NCBI GenBank assembly: GCA_018434945.1
Contig: JAHDOI010000020.1
Coordinates: 1 to 64,000, forward strand
Reading direction: 5' to 3'
Source: Selenomonadales bacterium
GTDB lineage: Bacteria > Bacillota > Negativicutes > Sporomusales > UBA7701
Length of the DNA stretch: 64,000 nt
A model generated the notes under the pieces. It searched no databases, was not told where the DNA came from, and saw nothing but the letters and a program-made list of their open reading frames with translations. Below are positions 1 to 8,986 of this stretch, one piece after another. Position 1 is the first letter of the stretch; each line of letters starts with the position of its first letter. The position numbers and the translations under genes are program-made.

Positions 1-1
1 C

Positions 2-166
2 CCCACCGGGTTCACGGTGACGGTGCGCGAGGTGCGGGTGGCGGCCGGGGCGGGGTTCCTGGTGGCGATCACCGGCGAGATAATGACGATGCCCGGCCTG
101 CCGAAGAAACCGGCCGCCGAGGTCATGGATATCGACAACAGTGGCAAGATCGTCGGCCTGTTTTAG
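2..166 (+). CDS. fhs: Formate-tetrahydrofolate ligase, C-terminal fragment
   Basis: The frame is open from the window edge to TAG at 164-166 and gives the last 54 residues. The tail ...[15 protein letters not shown]... followed by [12 protein letters not shown] is the typical C-terminus of formyltetrahydrofolate synthetase, which makes 10-formyl-THF from formate, THF and ATP in the cytoplasm. In acetogenic and related anaerobes this is the second step of the methyl branch of the Wood-Ljungdahl pathway. The rest of the gene lies upstream. A strong terminator follows directly, so it is not cotranscribed with the fumarate reductase genes. Confidence 0.9.
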   Translation, partial: PTGFTVTVREVRVAAGAGFLVAITGEIMTMPGLPKKPAAEVMDIDNSGKIVGLF

Positions 167-185
167 GTAGTTTTCGAGGTGTGAA

Positions 186-214
186 ACCCTGCCGTGGGGC
201 AGGGTTTTTCTTAT
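186..214 (+). terminator. Intrinsic terminator after fhs
   Basis: A perfect 10-bp stem (186-195 with 200-209), loop GTGG, runs into a T-rich tail. Confidence 0.9.
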
Positions 215-329
215 ACCCATATAAGATTGTGAAAAAAATATCAAAAAATGCGGTTGGCGGGCGGACGGGCGGCAGGAGTGGACAGCCGGCGGGCGAATTC
301 CAAAAGTTATAACAGAGATGAGGTGACAT

Positions 330-2042
330 ATGCAGATATTCGATGTGTTAGTCATCGGCAGCGGCGGCGCCGGGATGCGGGCGGCGCTTGAGGCGGGGAC
401 CCGCGGCGGGCTGTCGGTGGGCCTGATGACCAAGATGTTTCCGACCCGCTCGGCCACCGGCATGGCCCAGGGGGGCATAAACGGCGTCCTGGGGAACGCC
501 GACCCCACCGATACGGTCGCCAAGCATATCTTCGATACGGTGAAAGGCAGCGACTACCTCGGCGACCAGGACGCGATCGCATTTTTCTGCGGGCAGGCGG
601 CAGCCGCCATCAGGGAGATCGACTACTACGGGGTGCCTTTTTCCCGCGACGCCAAGGGGCAGATCGCCCAGCGCAATTTCGGCGGCCAGTCGGCGCCCCG
701 GACCTGTTTCTCGGCCGACAAGACGGGCCACGTCATCCTCCACACGATGTATGAGCAGTGCCTTAAGCACGGGGTTAAGATGCTGACCGACCGGCAGCTC
801 CTCGACCTGGCGGTGGACGGCGACGGGCTGTGCGGCGTAGTGGCGCTTGATATCAGGACCGGCCGGGTTGTGCCGGTGAAGGCCAAGGCGGTGGTCGTGG
901 CCACCGGCGGGGCGGGGCGGATGTACTGGTCGCGGACGACCAACCCGTTCACGTCGACGGCCGACGGCATGGCGGCCTGTTTCCGGGCGGGCATCCCGCT
1001 GAAGGATCCGGAAATGGTGCAATTCCACCCGACCGGCCTGGCCGGGACGGGGATACTGATGTCGGAGGCTTCCCGCGCCGAGGGCGGTTACCTGTACAAC
1101 AACGCGGGCGAACGGTTTATGGTCCGCTACGCGCCGGAGAAGATGGAGCTGGCGACCCGCGACCTCGTTTCCCAGGCGATCGAGACGGAAATCAGGGAGG
1201 GACGCGGCTTCGGAGAGGGGATGAACGCCTATGTGCTGCTCGACCTCAGGCACCTGGGGCGGGAGAAGATCCTCGAACGCCTGCCGGGTATCCGCGACCT
1301 GGCGATAACCTTCGAGCAGGTCGATCCGATCGAGGCGCCGATCCCCATCCGGCCGAGCTGCCATTATACGATGGGCGGTGTGGACGTGACGGATTTCCGT
1401 ACCGGGGGCACGGCGCTCGCGGGGCTGTTCGCGGCCGGCGAGGCGGCCTGCGTGTCCATCCACGGCGCGAACCGGCTGGGCGGCAATTCGCTCGCCGATA
1501 TCATGGTGTTCGGCAAGTGCGCCGGCGTCGGGGCGGCCGACTATGCCGAGGCGCAGGGCCGTGAGGCCGGCGGCGGGGCGCTTGAGACCAAGGCGGCCGA
1601 ATGGGAGGCGCGGCTGGCGGCGGCGATGGCCCGCGGCGGCGGATCGTCGGTGGCGTCGATCCGCGACCGGCTGGCGGAGGCGATGTGGAACAAGGTCGGA
1701 ATTTTCCGCCGCGGCGCCGAGATGGCGGAGGCGGCGGCGATAGTGGACGGTTTGACCGCCGAGTACGAACGGTGCGCCGTCGGCGACGACAGCCGGGTTT
1801 TCAACACGGCGCTGGTGAATTACGTGGAGCTGGGCAACCTGTTGACGATGGCCAAGGCGGTAGTGCTGGGAGCGGTAAACCGCACCGAGAGCAGGGGCTG
1901 TCACCTGCGCGAAGATTATCCGGCCCGCGACGACGTCAATTTCCTCAAGCATACGCTCGTCACGCTGACGGGGTCACAATACGAGCTGTCTTACCGGCCG
2001 GTGGTCGTTACCGAGCACCAGCCGGCGGAACGGAGGTACTGA
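330..2042 (+). CDS. sdhA: Fumarate reductase/succinate dehydrogenase flavoprotein subunit
   Basis: A 570-aa flavoprotein that interconverts succinate and fumarate. The FAD Rossmann motif GSGGAG is at residues 10-15. Active-site signatures are present: HPTGLAGTGIL with the downstream ASRAEGG, ATRDLVSQ, CHYTMGG and HGANRLGGNS. No Tat or Sec signal, so cytoplasmic. ATG follows GAGGTGA. The usual FAD-linking histidine of FPTRSHT is replaced: the sequence reads FPTRSAT, with Ala at residue 42, so FAD is probably bound non-covalently. The stop overlaps the next start (TGATG), giving tight coupling to the iron-sulfur subunit. The partners point to the SdhABE/TfrAB type, which lacks a membrane cytochrome gene. 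The physiological direction cannot be read from the sequence; the missing histidine hints at fumarate reduction. Confidence 0.88.
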   Translation: MQIFDVLVIGSGGAGMRAALEAGTRGGLSVGLMTKMFPTRSATGMAQGGINGVLGNADPTDTVAKHIFDTVKGSDYLGDQDAIAFFCGQAAAAIREIDYYGVPFSRDAKGQIAQRNFGGQSAPRTCFSADKTGHVILHTMYEQCLKHGVKMLTDRQLLDLAVDGDGLCGVVALDIRTGRVVPVKAKAVVVATGGAGRMYWSRTTNPFTSTADGMAACFRAGIPLKDPEMVQFHPTGLAGTGILMSEASRAEGGYLYNNAGERFMVRYAPEKMELATRDLVSQAIETEIREGRGFGEGMNAYVLLDLRHLGREKILERLPGIRDLAITFEQVDPIEAPIPIRPSCHYTMGGVDVTDFRTGGTALAGLFAAGEAACVSIHGANRLGGNSLADIMVFGKCAGVGAADYAEAQGREAGGGALETKAAEWEARLAAAMARGGGSSVASIRDRLAEAMWNKVGIFRRGAEMAEAAAIVDGLTAEYERCAVGDDSRVFNTALVNYVELGNLLTMAKAVVLGAVNRTESRGCHLREDYPARDDVNFLKHTLVTLTGSQYELSYRPVVVTEHQPAERRY

Positions 2043-2989
2043 TGGAACAGGTCGTTTACCGGATACGCCGTTTCGACGGCGAGAAGGAGTTCTGGCAGGA
2101 ATACAGCTTTGCCCATGAGCCGAATAAGACGGTGCTGTGGGGGCTGCTGAAGATCAAGGAGACGGCCGATCCCTCGCTGTCGTTCGTAGCCGCCTGCCGC
2201 TCGGCGGTGTGCGGGGCGTGCGCGGTGCGGGTCAACGGCGAGGCGGTGCTGGCGTGCGAAACGCCGCTTGACGCGCTGCTGGGGCGCTTCGGCGCGACGC
2301 TGGTCCTGGAGCCGCTCGGTAATTTTCCGGTGATTCGCGATTTGGTGGTGGACTGGGAGCCGAAGGCGGTCAGGCTGGCGGAAGCCAAGCCGTGGCTGAT
2401 GCCGCGGGAGGAGTTTTCGGCGGAGGCCGGCTGCCGCCAGACGCAGGCCGAGTTTAAAATGATCAACGCGCAGACCAACTGCATCCTCTGCGGGTCGTGC
2501 GCGTCGGAGTGCAACAAGCTGAGCATGGGGGACGACGATTTCTACGAGCCGTTCGTCTATACCAAGGCCGGCAAATTCGTCGCCGATTCGCGCGACGGGT
2601 TGGCCGCGGAGCATCTGCGCCCTGTGTTGGAACGCGGCCTGTGGAAGTGCGTGCACTGCCAGGAGTGTGTGGCTAAGTGCCCCAAGCGGGTCGCGCCGGC
2701 GGAGGATATCGCCGCGCTGCGCCGCGAGTCGATCAGGCAGGGGCTGACCGATAACCAGGGGGCGCGGCACGCGCTGGCGTTCGCGGGCGATATCACGAAT
2801 ACCGGCCGCCTTAACGAGACGACCATGGCGGTCAAGACCGACGGCCTGCTGAAGTCTGCCACCCGCCTGCCGTTCGCCCTGCGGCTGCTGCGCCGCGGCA
2901 AGCTCAACCCGTTCCACTTCCCGGCTCCGGTCGAGGGCATCGACGGTGTCCGCGCGATCGTGAAGGCCGCTAAGGAGGCGAAAGAATGA
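2042..2989 (+). CDS. sdhB: Fumarate reductase/succinate dehydrogenase iron-sulfur subunit
   Basis: A 315-aa electron-transfer subunit. The N-terminal ferredoxin domain has the [2Fe-2S] ligands C52, C57, C60 and C72 (CRSAVCGAC...C). The C-terminal part has two cysteine groups, CILCGSCASEC (147-157) and CVHCQECVAKCPKR (203-213), ligating the [3Fe-4S]/[4Fe-4S] centres. It carries electrons between the flavoprotein and the CCG-domain partner encoded next. The start is the ATG overlapping the sdhA stop by one base, preceded by GGAGG; the end overlaps the next gene at ATGATG. A longer upstream open frame is a shadow of sdhA. Confidence 0.88.
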   Translation: MEQVVYRIRRFDGEKEFWQEYSFAHEPNKTVLWGLLKIKETADPSLSFVAACRSAVCGACAVRVNGEAVLACETPLDALLGRFGATLVLEPLGNFPVIRDLVVDWEPKAVRLAEAKPWLMPREEFSAEAGCRQTQAEFKMINAQTNCILCGSCASECNKLSMGDDDFYEPFVYTKAGKFVADSRDGLAAEHLRPVLERGLWKCVHCQECVAKCPKRVAPAEDIAALRRESIRQGLTDNQGARHALAFAGDITNTGRLNETTMAVKTDGLLKSATRLPFALRLLRRGKLNPFHFPAPVEGIDGVRAIVKAAKEAKE

Positions 2990-3862
2990 TGCGTTACGCG
3001 TTTTTCCCCGGCTGCGTGCTGGACGGGGCGGCGGCCGAGGCCCGCGAGGCGACGGTGAGGGTCGCGCGCGCCCTGGATATAGAGCTTGTCGAGCTGCCGG
3101 GCTGGACGTGCTGCGGGGCGTCGCACGCCCAGGACGTGGACGAGCTGGCGGCAGTGGCGGTCAACGCCCGTAACCTGGCGCTGGCGGAGAAGCTCGGCCT
3201 GCCGCTAATGACGGCGTGCAGCACCTGCACGCTGATGCTGCGCAAGGCGAAGGCGTCCCTCGACGGGGGGGCTGAAGGAGAAGGTCAACGGGTTGCTCGC
3301 GACAGCCGGGATGGCTTACGCGGGCACGAGCGACGTAACCCACCTGCTGTGGGCGCTGGTCCGCGACTATGGCCTCGACCGGCTTAAAGCCAAGGTGACG
3401 CGGCCGCTCGCCGGGCTGAGGGTCGCCGGTTATTACGGCTGCCATATCCTCAGGCCGCCGCAGGTGATGGATTTCGAGGACCATGTGCGGCCGCGGTCGC
3501 TGGCGGCGCTGATCGCCGCGCTGGGGGCCGAGCCGGTGGAAATGCCTTCCGCCCGGAAGTGCTGCGGTTTCCACGCCGTGTTCCCCGCCGAGCGGGATGT
3601 CTTCAAGATGACGGGAACGATCAACGCCGACGCGGTTGCCGCCGGCGCCGACTGTATCGTGACGCCCTGCCCGTTGTGTCAGATGCAGCTCGATATGCGC
3701 CAGCCGGAAGGCAGGGCGGCGACCGGGACGGCGGGGGCTATGCCTGTACTGCACCTCGCCCAGCTCGTCGGCCTGGCGTTGGGGATGACTGGCGGCGAAC
3801 TGGGGCTGGGGCGGCATGTGACTGCCGCCGTTCATGTAGCCGCCAGGGCTGGCGGACGGTAG
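2986..3862 (+). pseudogene. sdhE: CCG-domain (HdrB/SdhE-like) subunit of fumarate reductase, frameshifted
   Basis: Two cysteine-rich CCG domains of the heterodisulfide reductase B type lie in different frames. The first (frame from 2986) has C10, WTCCG and CSTC. The second has GCH, RKCCGF and CPLC and ends at 3862. The break is a run of seven G at 3265-3271: removing one G joins ...SLDGG to LKEKVNGLL and gives one continuous protein of about 290 aa. In SdhABE, MfrABE and TfrB enzymes such a subunit passes electrons to or from quinone or thiols and replaces the cytochrome anchor. The extra G may be a sequencing error, a real mutation or phase variation; programmed slippage is less likely. The reading of 3300-3387 in the first frame is nonsense sequence. 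Confidence 0.8.
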
Positions 3863-3965
3863 AAATAGGGATATCCGCGGAACGCAGCCCGGTTTGTAGG
3901 CCAGGCTGCGATTTCTTTTTGCCCTGTGTTTATTTTGAGTATTTTTGTATTTTGACATTGAACAA

Positions 3966-3975
3966 ATGTATACAT
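3966..3975. promoter_or_regulatory. Palindrome, candidate GntR operator upstream of gltA
   Basis: ATGTATACAT is a perfect 10-bp palindrome in the AT-rich region (about 3900-4110) before citrate synthase. It shares its GTATAC core with the other candidate operators at 4084-4095, 6605-6610 and 6717-6728. Nothing else is recognisable between 3863 and 4117 apart from AT-rich promoter-like sequence. Confidence 0.4.
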
Positions 3976-4083
3976 ATTTTTAATTTTGGACGATGATTTA
4001 GAAATGTTGGCAAGTGATTTACAAATAGTGCTTGCATTTCGACCGGCAAACAATTATAATCAAAAATCATACATAGTATTAAC

Positions 4084-4095
4084 GTATACATGTAT
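4084..4095. promoter_or_regulatory. Candidate GntR operator GTATACATGTAT before gltA
   Basis: This 12-mer recurs exactly, in inverse orientation, at 6717-6728 in the acn leader. It contains the perfect palindrome ATACATGTAT (4086-4095). It sits 35 bp before the citrate synthase start, where a bound regulator could block transcription. Confidence 0.5.
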
Positions 4096-4130
4096 TTGAA
4101 AAACCATTAGTTTTGTGAGGAAGGCGGTTG

Positions 4131-5246
<1,116 letters not shown>

Positions 5247-5325
5247 AGGTCATAGCGCGGCGGAGGATTTTCCGGCTCCGGTGGAGAAGAAGTAGCAACA
5301 CGGACAGATTCTCGAGAGGAGCCAG

Positions 5326-5709
5326 ATGATGATGAAAACAATCGTAGCGACAGACCAGGCGCCACAAGCGATCGGACCGTATTCCCAGGCGGTGAAGGCC
5401 AACGGTTTTCTGTTCTTGTCCGGGCAGATTCCCCTCGACCCCGTAACCGGCCAGCTGGTTTACGGCGGAGTGGCCATGCAGACCCGCCAATCGCTCGTCA
5501 ATATCAAGGCGGTGTTGGCCAAGGAAGGGCTGACGCTGGAAAACGTCGTGAAGACGACGGTGTTTCTGCACGACATGAACGACTTCGCCGCGATGAACAC
5601 TGTTTATGCCGAGTTTTTCCCGGCCGAGCCGCCGGCCAGGTCGACCGTCCAGGTGGCGCGCCTGCCCAAGGACGCGGCGGTGGAGATCGAGGTCGTGGCG
5701 GTATACTAG
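5326..5709 (+). CDS. ridA: RidA family 2-iminobutanoate/2-iminopropanoate deaminase
   Basis: A 127-aa RidA/YjgF/YabJ protein. The motifs AIGPYSQAVKANGFLFLSGQIPLDP near the N-terminus and ARSTVQVARLPKDAAVEIEVVAVY at the C-terminus are characteristic, including the Arg that binds the substrate carboxylate. The family hydrolyses reactive enamine/imine intermediates released by PLP enzymes such as threonine dehydratase, as a trimer in the cytoplasm. The start is one of three tandem ATG codons (5326, 5329, 5332) after GAGAGGAG; 5329 is equally good. It ends at a bidirectional terminator shared with the convergent gntR. Confidence 0.93.
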   Translation: MMMKTIVATDQAPQAIGPYSQAVKANGFLFLSGQIPLDPVTGQLVYGGVAMQTRQSLVNIKAVLAKEGLTLENVVKTTVFLHDMNDFAAMNTVYAEFFPAEPPARSTVQVARLPKDAAVEIEVVAVY

Positions 5710-5720
5710 GGAAGCAAGCA

Positions 5721-5756
5721 AAAAGCCGTAATCCCGTCATCGGGATTACGGCTTTT
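5721..5756. terminator. Bidirectional terminator between ridA and gntR
   Basis: A perfect 16-bp stem (5721-5736 with 5741-5756) with loop TCAT; A and T runs on both sides let it serve both convergent genes. Confidence 0.92.
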
Positions 5757-5763
5757 GTCTGTT

Positions 5764-6450
5764 TTACTGTTTGTCGACCGGATCGATCTGCAGTTGGCGC
5801 CGGATGTTCATGTATGCTTTGCGGACGTGCTCGGTGAGCGCTTTTTCCGCGCCGACGGCGTCTTTGGCCTCAAAGGCTTCGAGGATGGCGTGGTGCTCGG
5901 CGAGGGTGTGGGGCAGGCGGTTCTGCATGCCGAGGGATTTGAGGCGGGCCATCTGGACATACTGGTGCAGGTTGTGCAAGGTGAGGTAGAGGATCTTGCT
6001 GCCGGCGGCTTCGTAGATCAGCTGGTGGAACTTGTTGTCCAGCTCGGCGATTTCCTCGACATCGTTCTTCTGAGCGTAGAATTCCATCAGTTCGTAAGTT
6101 TTTTGCAGCTCTTTGAGCTCGAGGGGCGAGAGGCGCTCGGCCGCCCAGCGGGCCGCGAGCCCTTCGACGAGCTGACGGATGGCGTAGATGTCTTCGACGT
6201 CCTGGTGGGAGATGCCGAGAACGATAGCTCCTTTTTTCGTGGTGGTTTCGACGAGACCTTCCATTTCCAGAAGGCGGATGGCTTCGCGAATCGGGGTGCG
6301 GCTTACGCCGAGTTCCTCGGACAGTTTCGATTCCAGCAGTGTTTCGCCAGCGCCGTAGGAGCCGTTGATTATTTGTGACTTAATGTATTTAAATACTTTG
6401 TTGCGCAAAGACGCATCGCTGGCGGGGGAAAATTCTGTTTCCCGTGACAT
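5764..6450 (-). CDS. GntR family regulator, FCD (FadR) subfamily
   Basis: A 228-aa transcription factor. The N-terminal winged helix (about residues 12-80) has the GntR signature ELGVSRTPIREAIRLLEMEGLV. The C-terminal all-helical FCD domain (about 85-220) has metal/ligand residues in ELDNKFHQLIYEA, LAEHHAILEAF and LTEHVRKAY, so it likely senses a small carboxylate. ATG follows GAGGAGG. It lies between gltA-ridA and acn-icd, and GTATAC-type palindromes occur before gltA, before its own gene and in the acn leader. A role as local controller of citrate metabolism is therefore an inference from position, not family knowledge. Confidence 0.88.
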   Translation of the reverse strand: MSRETEFSPASDASLRNKVFKYIKSQIINGSYGAGETLLESKLSEELGVSRTPIREAIRLLEMEGLVETTTKKGAIVLGISHQDVEDIYAIRQLVEGLAARWAAERLSPLELKELQKTYELMEFYAQKNDVEEIAELDNKFHQLIYEAAGSKILYLTLHNLHQYVQMARLKSLGMQNRLPHTLAEHHAILEAFEAKDAVGAEKALTEHVRKAYMNIRRQLQIDPVDKQ

Positions 6451-6589
6451 TGTGTTCCCTCCTCGCGTCTATTGACCATGTTATATTTTATTATATCATT
6501 TTTCCCCGCACAAGCCCAGGAAACATCAAATTTTTCAACGCTTGGCGACCTTTGGCGGGCAGCTGGAGGCGTAGCATTTAAACGAACAA

Positions 6590-6610
6590 ATGTATTTATA
6601 TAGTATACAT
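6590..6610. promoter_or_regulatory. Inverted ATGTAT...ATACAT, candidate GntR operator in gntR-acn intergenic region
   Basis: Half-sites ATGTAT (6590-6595) and ATACAT (6605-6610) are separated by nine bases and resemble the gltA-proximal sites. The region between gntR (start 6450) and acn (start 7046) is 595 bp. It holds this site, an extended -10 promoter, a 31-codon leader ORF with an operator over its start, and a strong attenuator-like structure. Confidence 0.4.
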
Positions 6611-6673
6611 GATTAACAATACAATAAAAAAACAAAAAAATTTTGCGGCCCTCTAGTATTTCTTTACAAAGGG

Positions 6674-6682
6674 TGGTATAAT
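6674..6682 (+). promoter_or_regulatory. Extended -10 promoter for the acn leader
   Basis: TGGTATAAT is an extended -10 element (TGN plus perfect TATAAT). The -35 region is weak. It would start transcription near 6690, giving a leader of about 355 nt before the aconitase start. Confidence 0.55.
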
Positions 6683-6716
6683 GTACCCAAAAATAAACGT
6701 ATTAATGGGGGATGGA

Positions 6717-6728
6717 ATACATGTATAC
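6717..6728. promoter_or_regulatory. Candidate GntR operator ATACATGTATAC in the acn leader
   Basis: This is the exact reverse complement of the 12-mer at 4084-4095. It lies about 35 bp downstream of the -10 box and covers the start codon of the leader ORF, a position suited to a transcriptional roadblock. Confidence 0.5.
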
Positions 6729-6816
6729 GCAAAAAGGCAGCCGCGTCGATCTGGATCTCGTGCTTGAGGAACTTAAGCTCGTCGAGCCTGAGCAGACCGT
6801 TTTCGCCGAGCATTAA
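6721..6816 (+). CDS. Short leader ORF (31 aa) upstream of aconitase
   Basis: The peptide begins MYTQKGSRVDLDLVLEE and ends QTVFAEH before TAA at 6814-6816. A purine-rich stretch GGGGGATGG precedes the ATG. It is the first ORF after the extended -10 promoter and is followed by about 230 nt of GC-rich structured RNA before acn. It has no cluster of one amino acid as in classic attenuation peptides, and no family is recognised. It may be a regulatory leader peptide or fortuitous. Confidence 0.35.
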   Translation: MYTQKGSRVDLDLVLEELKLVEPEQTVFAEH

Positions 6817-6917
6817 ACCGCGAAGACAATACCGGCGAGGCCGGACCGGAGCCCGGGGCCCGATCGGGGGCACTCCCGGCTTGATCTTTTGTGTCCTCTC
6901 TCCATTCCCGGACAATA

Positions 6918-7003
6918 CAATTGCTGTTTCAAGCTGCGACAGAGTTGTCGCGGACGCTGTTTCCGCCGGTCGTCCGTCTTGAAAGAGCAGTTGTTATTTT
7001 TTT
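6918..7003 (+). promoter_or_regulatory. Three-way-junction attenuator-like structure before aconitase
   Basis: A closing helix pairs 6918-6933 with 6978-6993 (15 of 16 positions, including one wobble). Inside are two hairpins: GCGACA-GAGT-TGTCGC (6936-6951) and GGACG/CGTCC (6952-6956 with 6971-6975). The closing helix is followed at once by TTATTTTTTT (6994-7003), so the whole looks like an intrinsic terminator that must be avoided for acn-icd expression. No known riboswitch class was recognised. Confidence 0.6.
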
Positions 7004-7045
7004 ACCGCGGCGAAGGCCGCATATACTGAGAACGGAGGAAGCACC

Positions 7046-8986
7046 ATGGGAAAAACGCTGACGGCAAAGATTCTCGCCGCCCACCTGGTGAGCGGTTCGC
7101 TCGAACCGGGAACGGAGGTCGGCATAAGCATAGATCAGACTCTGACCCAGGATTCCACAGGGACGATGGCTTATCTGCAGTTCGAGGCCATGGAGGTGCC
7201 GCGGGTCAGGACAAAGCTGTCGGTGGCATATGTCGACCACAACACGCTGCAGTGCGGGTTCGAGAACGCCGACGACCACCACTACATAGAAACGGTGGCC
7301 GCCAGGCACGGGGTGGTGTTTTCCAAGCCCGGCAACGGCATCTGCCATCAGGTCCACCTGGAAAGATTCGGCCGTCCCGGCTGGACGCTGCTTGGCTCGG
7401 ACAGCCATACGCCGACCGCCGGCGGCCTGGGGATGCTGGCGATCGGCGCCGGCGGTCTGGATGTGGCTGTGGCGATGGCGGGCGGCGCATATTATCTGAC
7501 GATGCCCAAGGTGTGCCGGGTGGAGCTTGTCGGCAAGCTGCCGCCGTGGGTGACGGCCAAGGATGTGATCCTTGAGCTGCTGCGCCGCCTGTCGGTAAAG
7601 GGCGGGGTGGGGAGGATCTTCGAGTTCGGCGGGCCGGGCGTGGCGACGTTGAGTGTCCCCGAACGGGCGACGATCACCAATATGGGCGCCGAGCTGGGGG
7701 CGACGACGTCGATTTTTCCCAGCGACGAGGCGACTAAAGCATTCCTGGCCGCCCAGCGGCGGGGCTGTGAATGGGTGCCGCTTTCCGCCGATCCGGACGC
7801 TGTTTACGACGAGACGGTGACGATCGATCTTGGCGGCCTGGAGCCGCTGGTCGCCGCGCCCCACAGCCCGGACAACGTGGTGCCGGTGAGCGAGGCGGCG
7901 GGGACGAGGCTCGATCAGGTGGCGATCGGCAGCTGTACGAATTCCTCGTTCAGCGACCTATACAAGGTGGCGAAGATTCTCGAGGGCAAGCGGGTCGACG
8001 CAGGCGTGTCGCTGGTGATCGCCCCCGGCTCGCGGCAGGTGCTGGGCATGCTGGCCGACTGCGGCGCTCTCGGCGCCCTCATCCGCGCCGGCGCCCGCAT
8101 CCTCGAATGCGCCTGCGGGCCGTGCATCGGCATGGGGCAAGCTCCCCGTTCGGGCGGGGTGTCGCTGAGAACATTCAACCGCAATTTCCCCGGCCGCAGC
8201 GGCACGCCGGATGCCGGCATCTTTCTCGCCAGCCCCGAGGTGGCGGCGGTGAGCGCGCTGACCGGGATGATTACCGACCCCCGCCTATGCGGCGCGCCGC
8301 CCGTGGCTGTCGGCGAAGACGCCGCCGGCCGCAACGCCGGCGACAATCTGTTCGTTTTTCCGCCGGCTGTCGGCGACGACCTGGCGGTTGTGCGGGGCCC
8401 GAATATCAAGCCGTTCCCCCGGGCGGCCAAGCCGCCCGCGGAGCTTGCGGCGCCGGTTCTCCTCAAGGCGGGCGACAATATCACGACCGACGATATCATG
8501 CCGTCCCACGCCGGACTGCTGCCGTACCGCTCGAATATCCCCCATCTGGCCGATTATTGCTTCAGCGGCCTGGACGCCGGTTTCCCGGCCCGAGCCAAAG
8601 CGGCGGGCGGCGGGATAATCGTCGCCGGGAACAATTACGGGCAGGGATCGAGCCGCGAGCACGCCGCGCTCGTGCCGCTATTCCTGGGCGTCAAGGCGGT
8701 GATTGCCAAGTCGTTCGCCCGCATCCACCGCGCGAACCTGATAAACTTCGGCATCCTGCCCCTGCTGTTCGCCGACCCGGCGGATTACGAGGCGCTGGCC
8801 GAGGGAGATGTTCTGACGTTCGCCGGCTTGACGGAACATATAGCGGCCGGGGGGGCTTTGGCGGCCCGGACCGGCACCGGCCGGACGGTGAGCCTGAAGC
8901 TGGAGATGACGCCGCGGGAGCGGGAGGCCATTTTGGCCGGAGGGCTGCTTAATCTGGCCGGAAAGGGAGGCGGGGCCCATGCATAA
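7046..8986 (+). CDS. acnA: Aconitate hydratase
   Basis: A 646-aa aconitase of the short bacterial form related to isopropylmalate isomerase. It isomerises citrate to isocitrate with a labile [4Fe-4S] cluster. Cluster cysteines are visible in SCTNSS (near residue 296) and CGPCIGMG (near 358-361); GSDSHTPTAGGLGM marks the substrate domain. The C-terminal swivel domain has DNITTDDIMPSH and NNYGQGSSREHAAL with the substrate-binding serine/arginine. ATG follows GGAGGAAG by a usual distance. It overlaps the isocitrate dehydrogenase start by eight bases, forming a two-gene operon under the structured leader. Confidence 0.93.
   Translation: MGKTLTAKILAAHLVSGSLEPGTEVGISIDQTLTQDSTGTMAYLQFEAMEVPRVRTKLSVAYVDHNTLQCGFENADDHHYIETVAARHGVVFSKPGNGICHQVHLERFGRPGWTLLGSDSHTPTAGGLGMLAIGAGGLDVAVAMAGGAYYLTMPKVCRVELVGKLPPWVTAKDVILELLRRLSVKGGVGRIFEFGGPGVATLSVPERATITNMGAELGATTSIFPSDEATKAFLAAQRRGCEWVPLSADPDAVYDETVTIDLGGLEPLVAAPHSPDNVVPVSEAAGTRLDQVAIGSCTNSSFSDLYKVAKILEGKRVDAGVSLVIAPGSRQVLGMLADCGALGALIRAGARILECACGPCIGMGQAPRSGGVSLRTFNRNFPGRSGTPDAGIFLASPEVAAVSALTGMITDPRLCGAPPVAVGEDAAGRNAGDNLFVFPPAVGDDLAVVRGPNIKPFPRAAKPPAELAAPVLLKAGDNITTDDIMPSHAGLLPYRSNIPHLADYCFSGLDAGFPARAKAAGGGIIVAGNNYGQGSSREHAALVPLFLGVKAVIAKSFARIHRANLINFGILPLLFADPADYEALAEGDVLTFAGLTEHIAAGGALAARTGTGRTVSLKLEMTPREREAILAGGLLNLAGKGGGAHA

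Noticed and set aside
348-1952. A 534-codon open frame on the minus strand
   Set aside because: It lies entirely opposite sdhA and its composition (Arg/His/Pro-rich) is that of an antisense shadow in high-GC DNA.
1601-2041. Longer N-terminus for the iron-sulfur subunit
   Set aside because: The extension reads sdhA in another frame; SdhB homologues start at the ATG overlapping the sdhA stop.
3264-3300. Programmed ribosomal frameshift in the SdhE-like gene
   Set aside because: No stimulatory structure or known precedent in the family was seen; a homopolymer error or mutation explains the break more simply.
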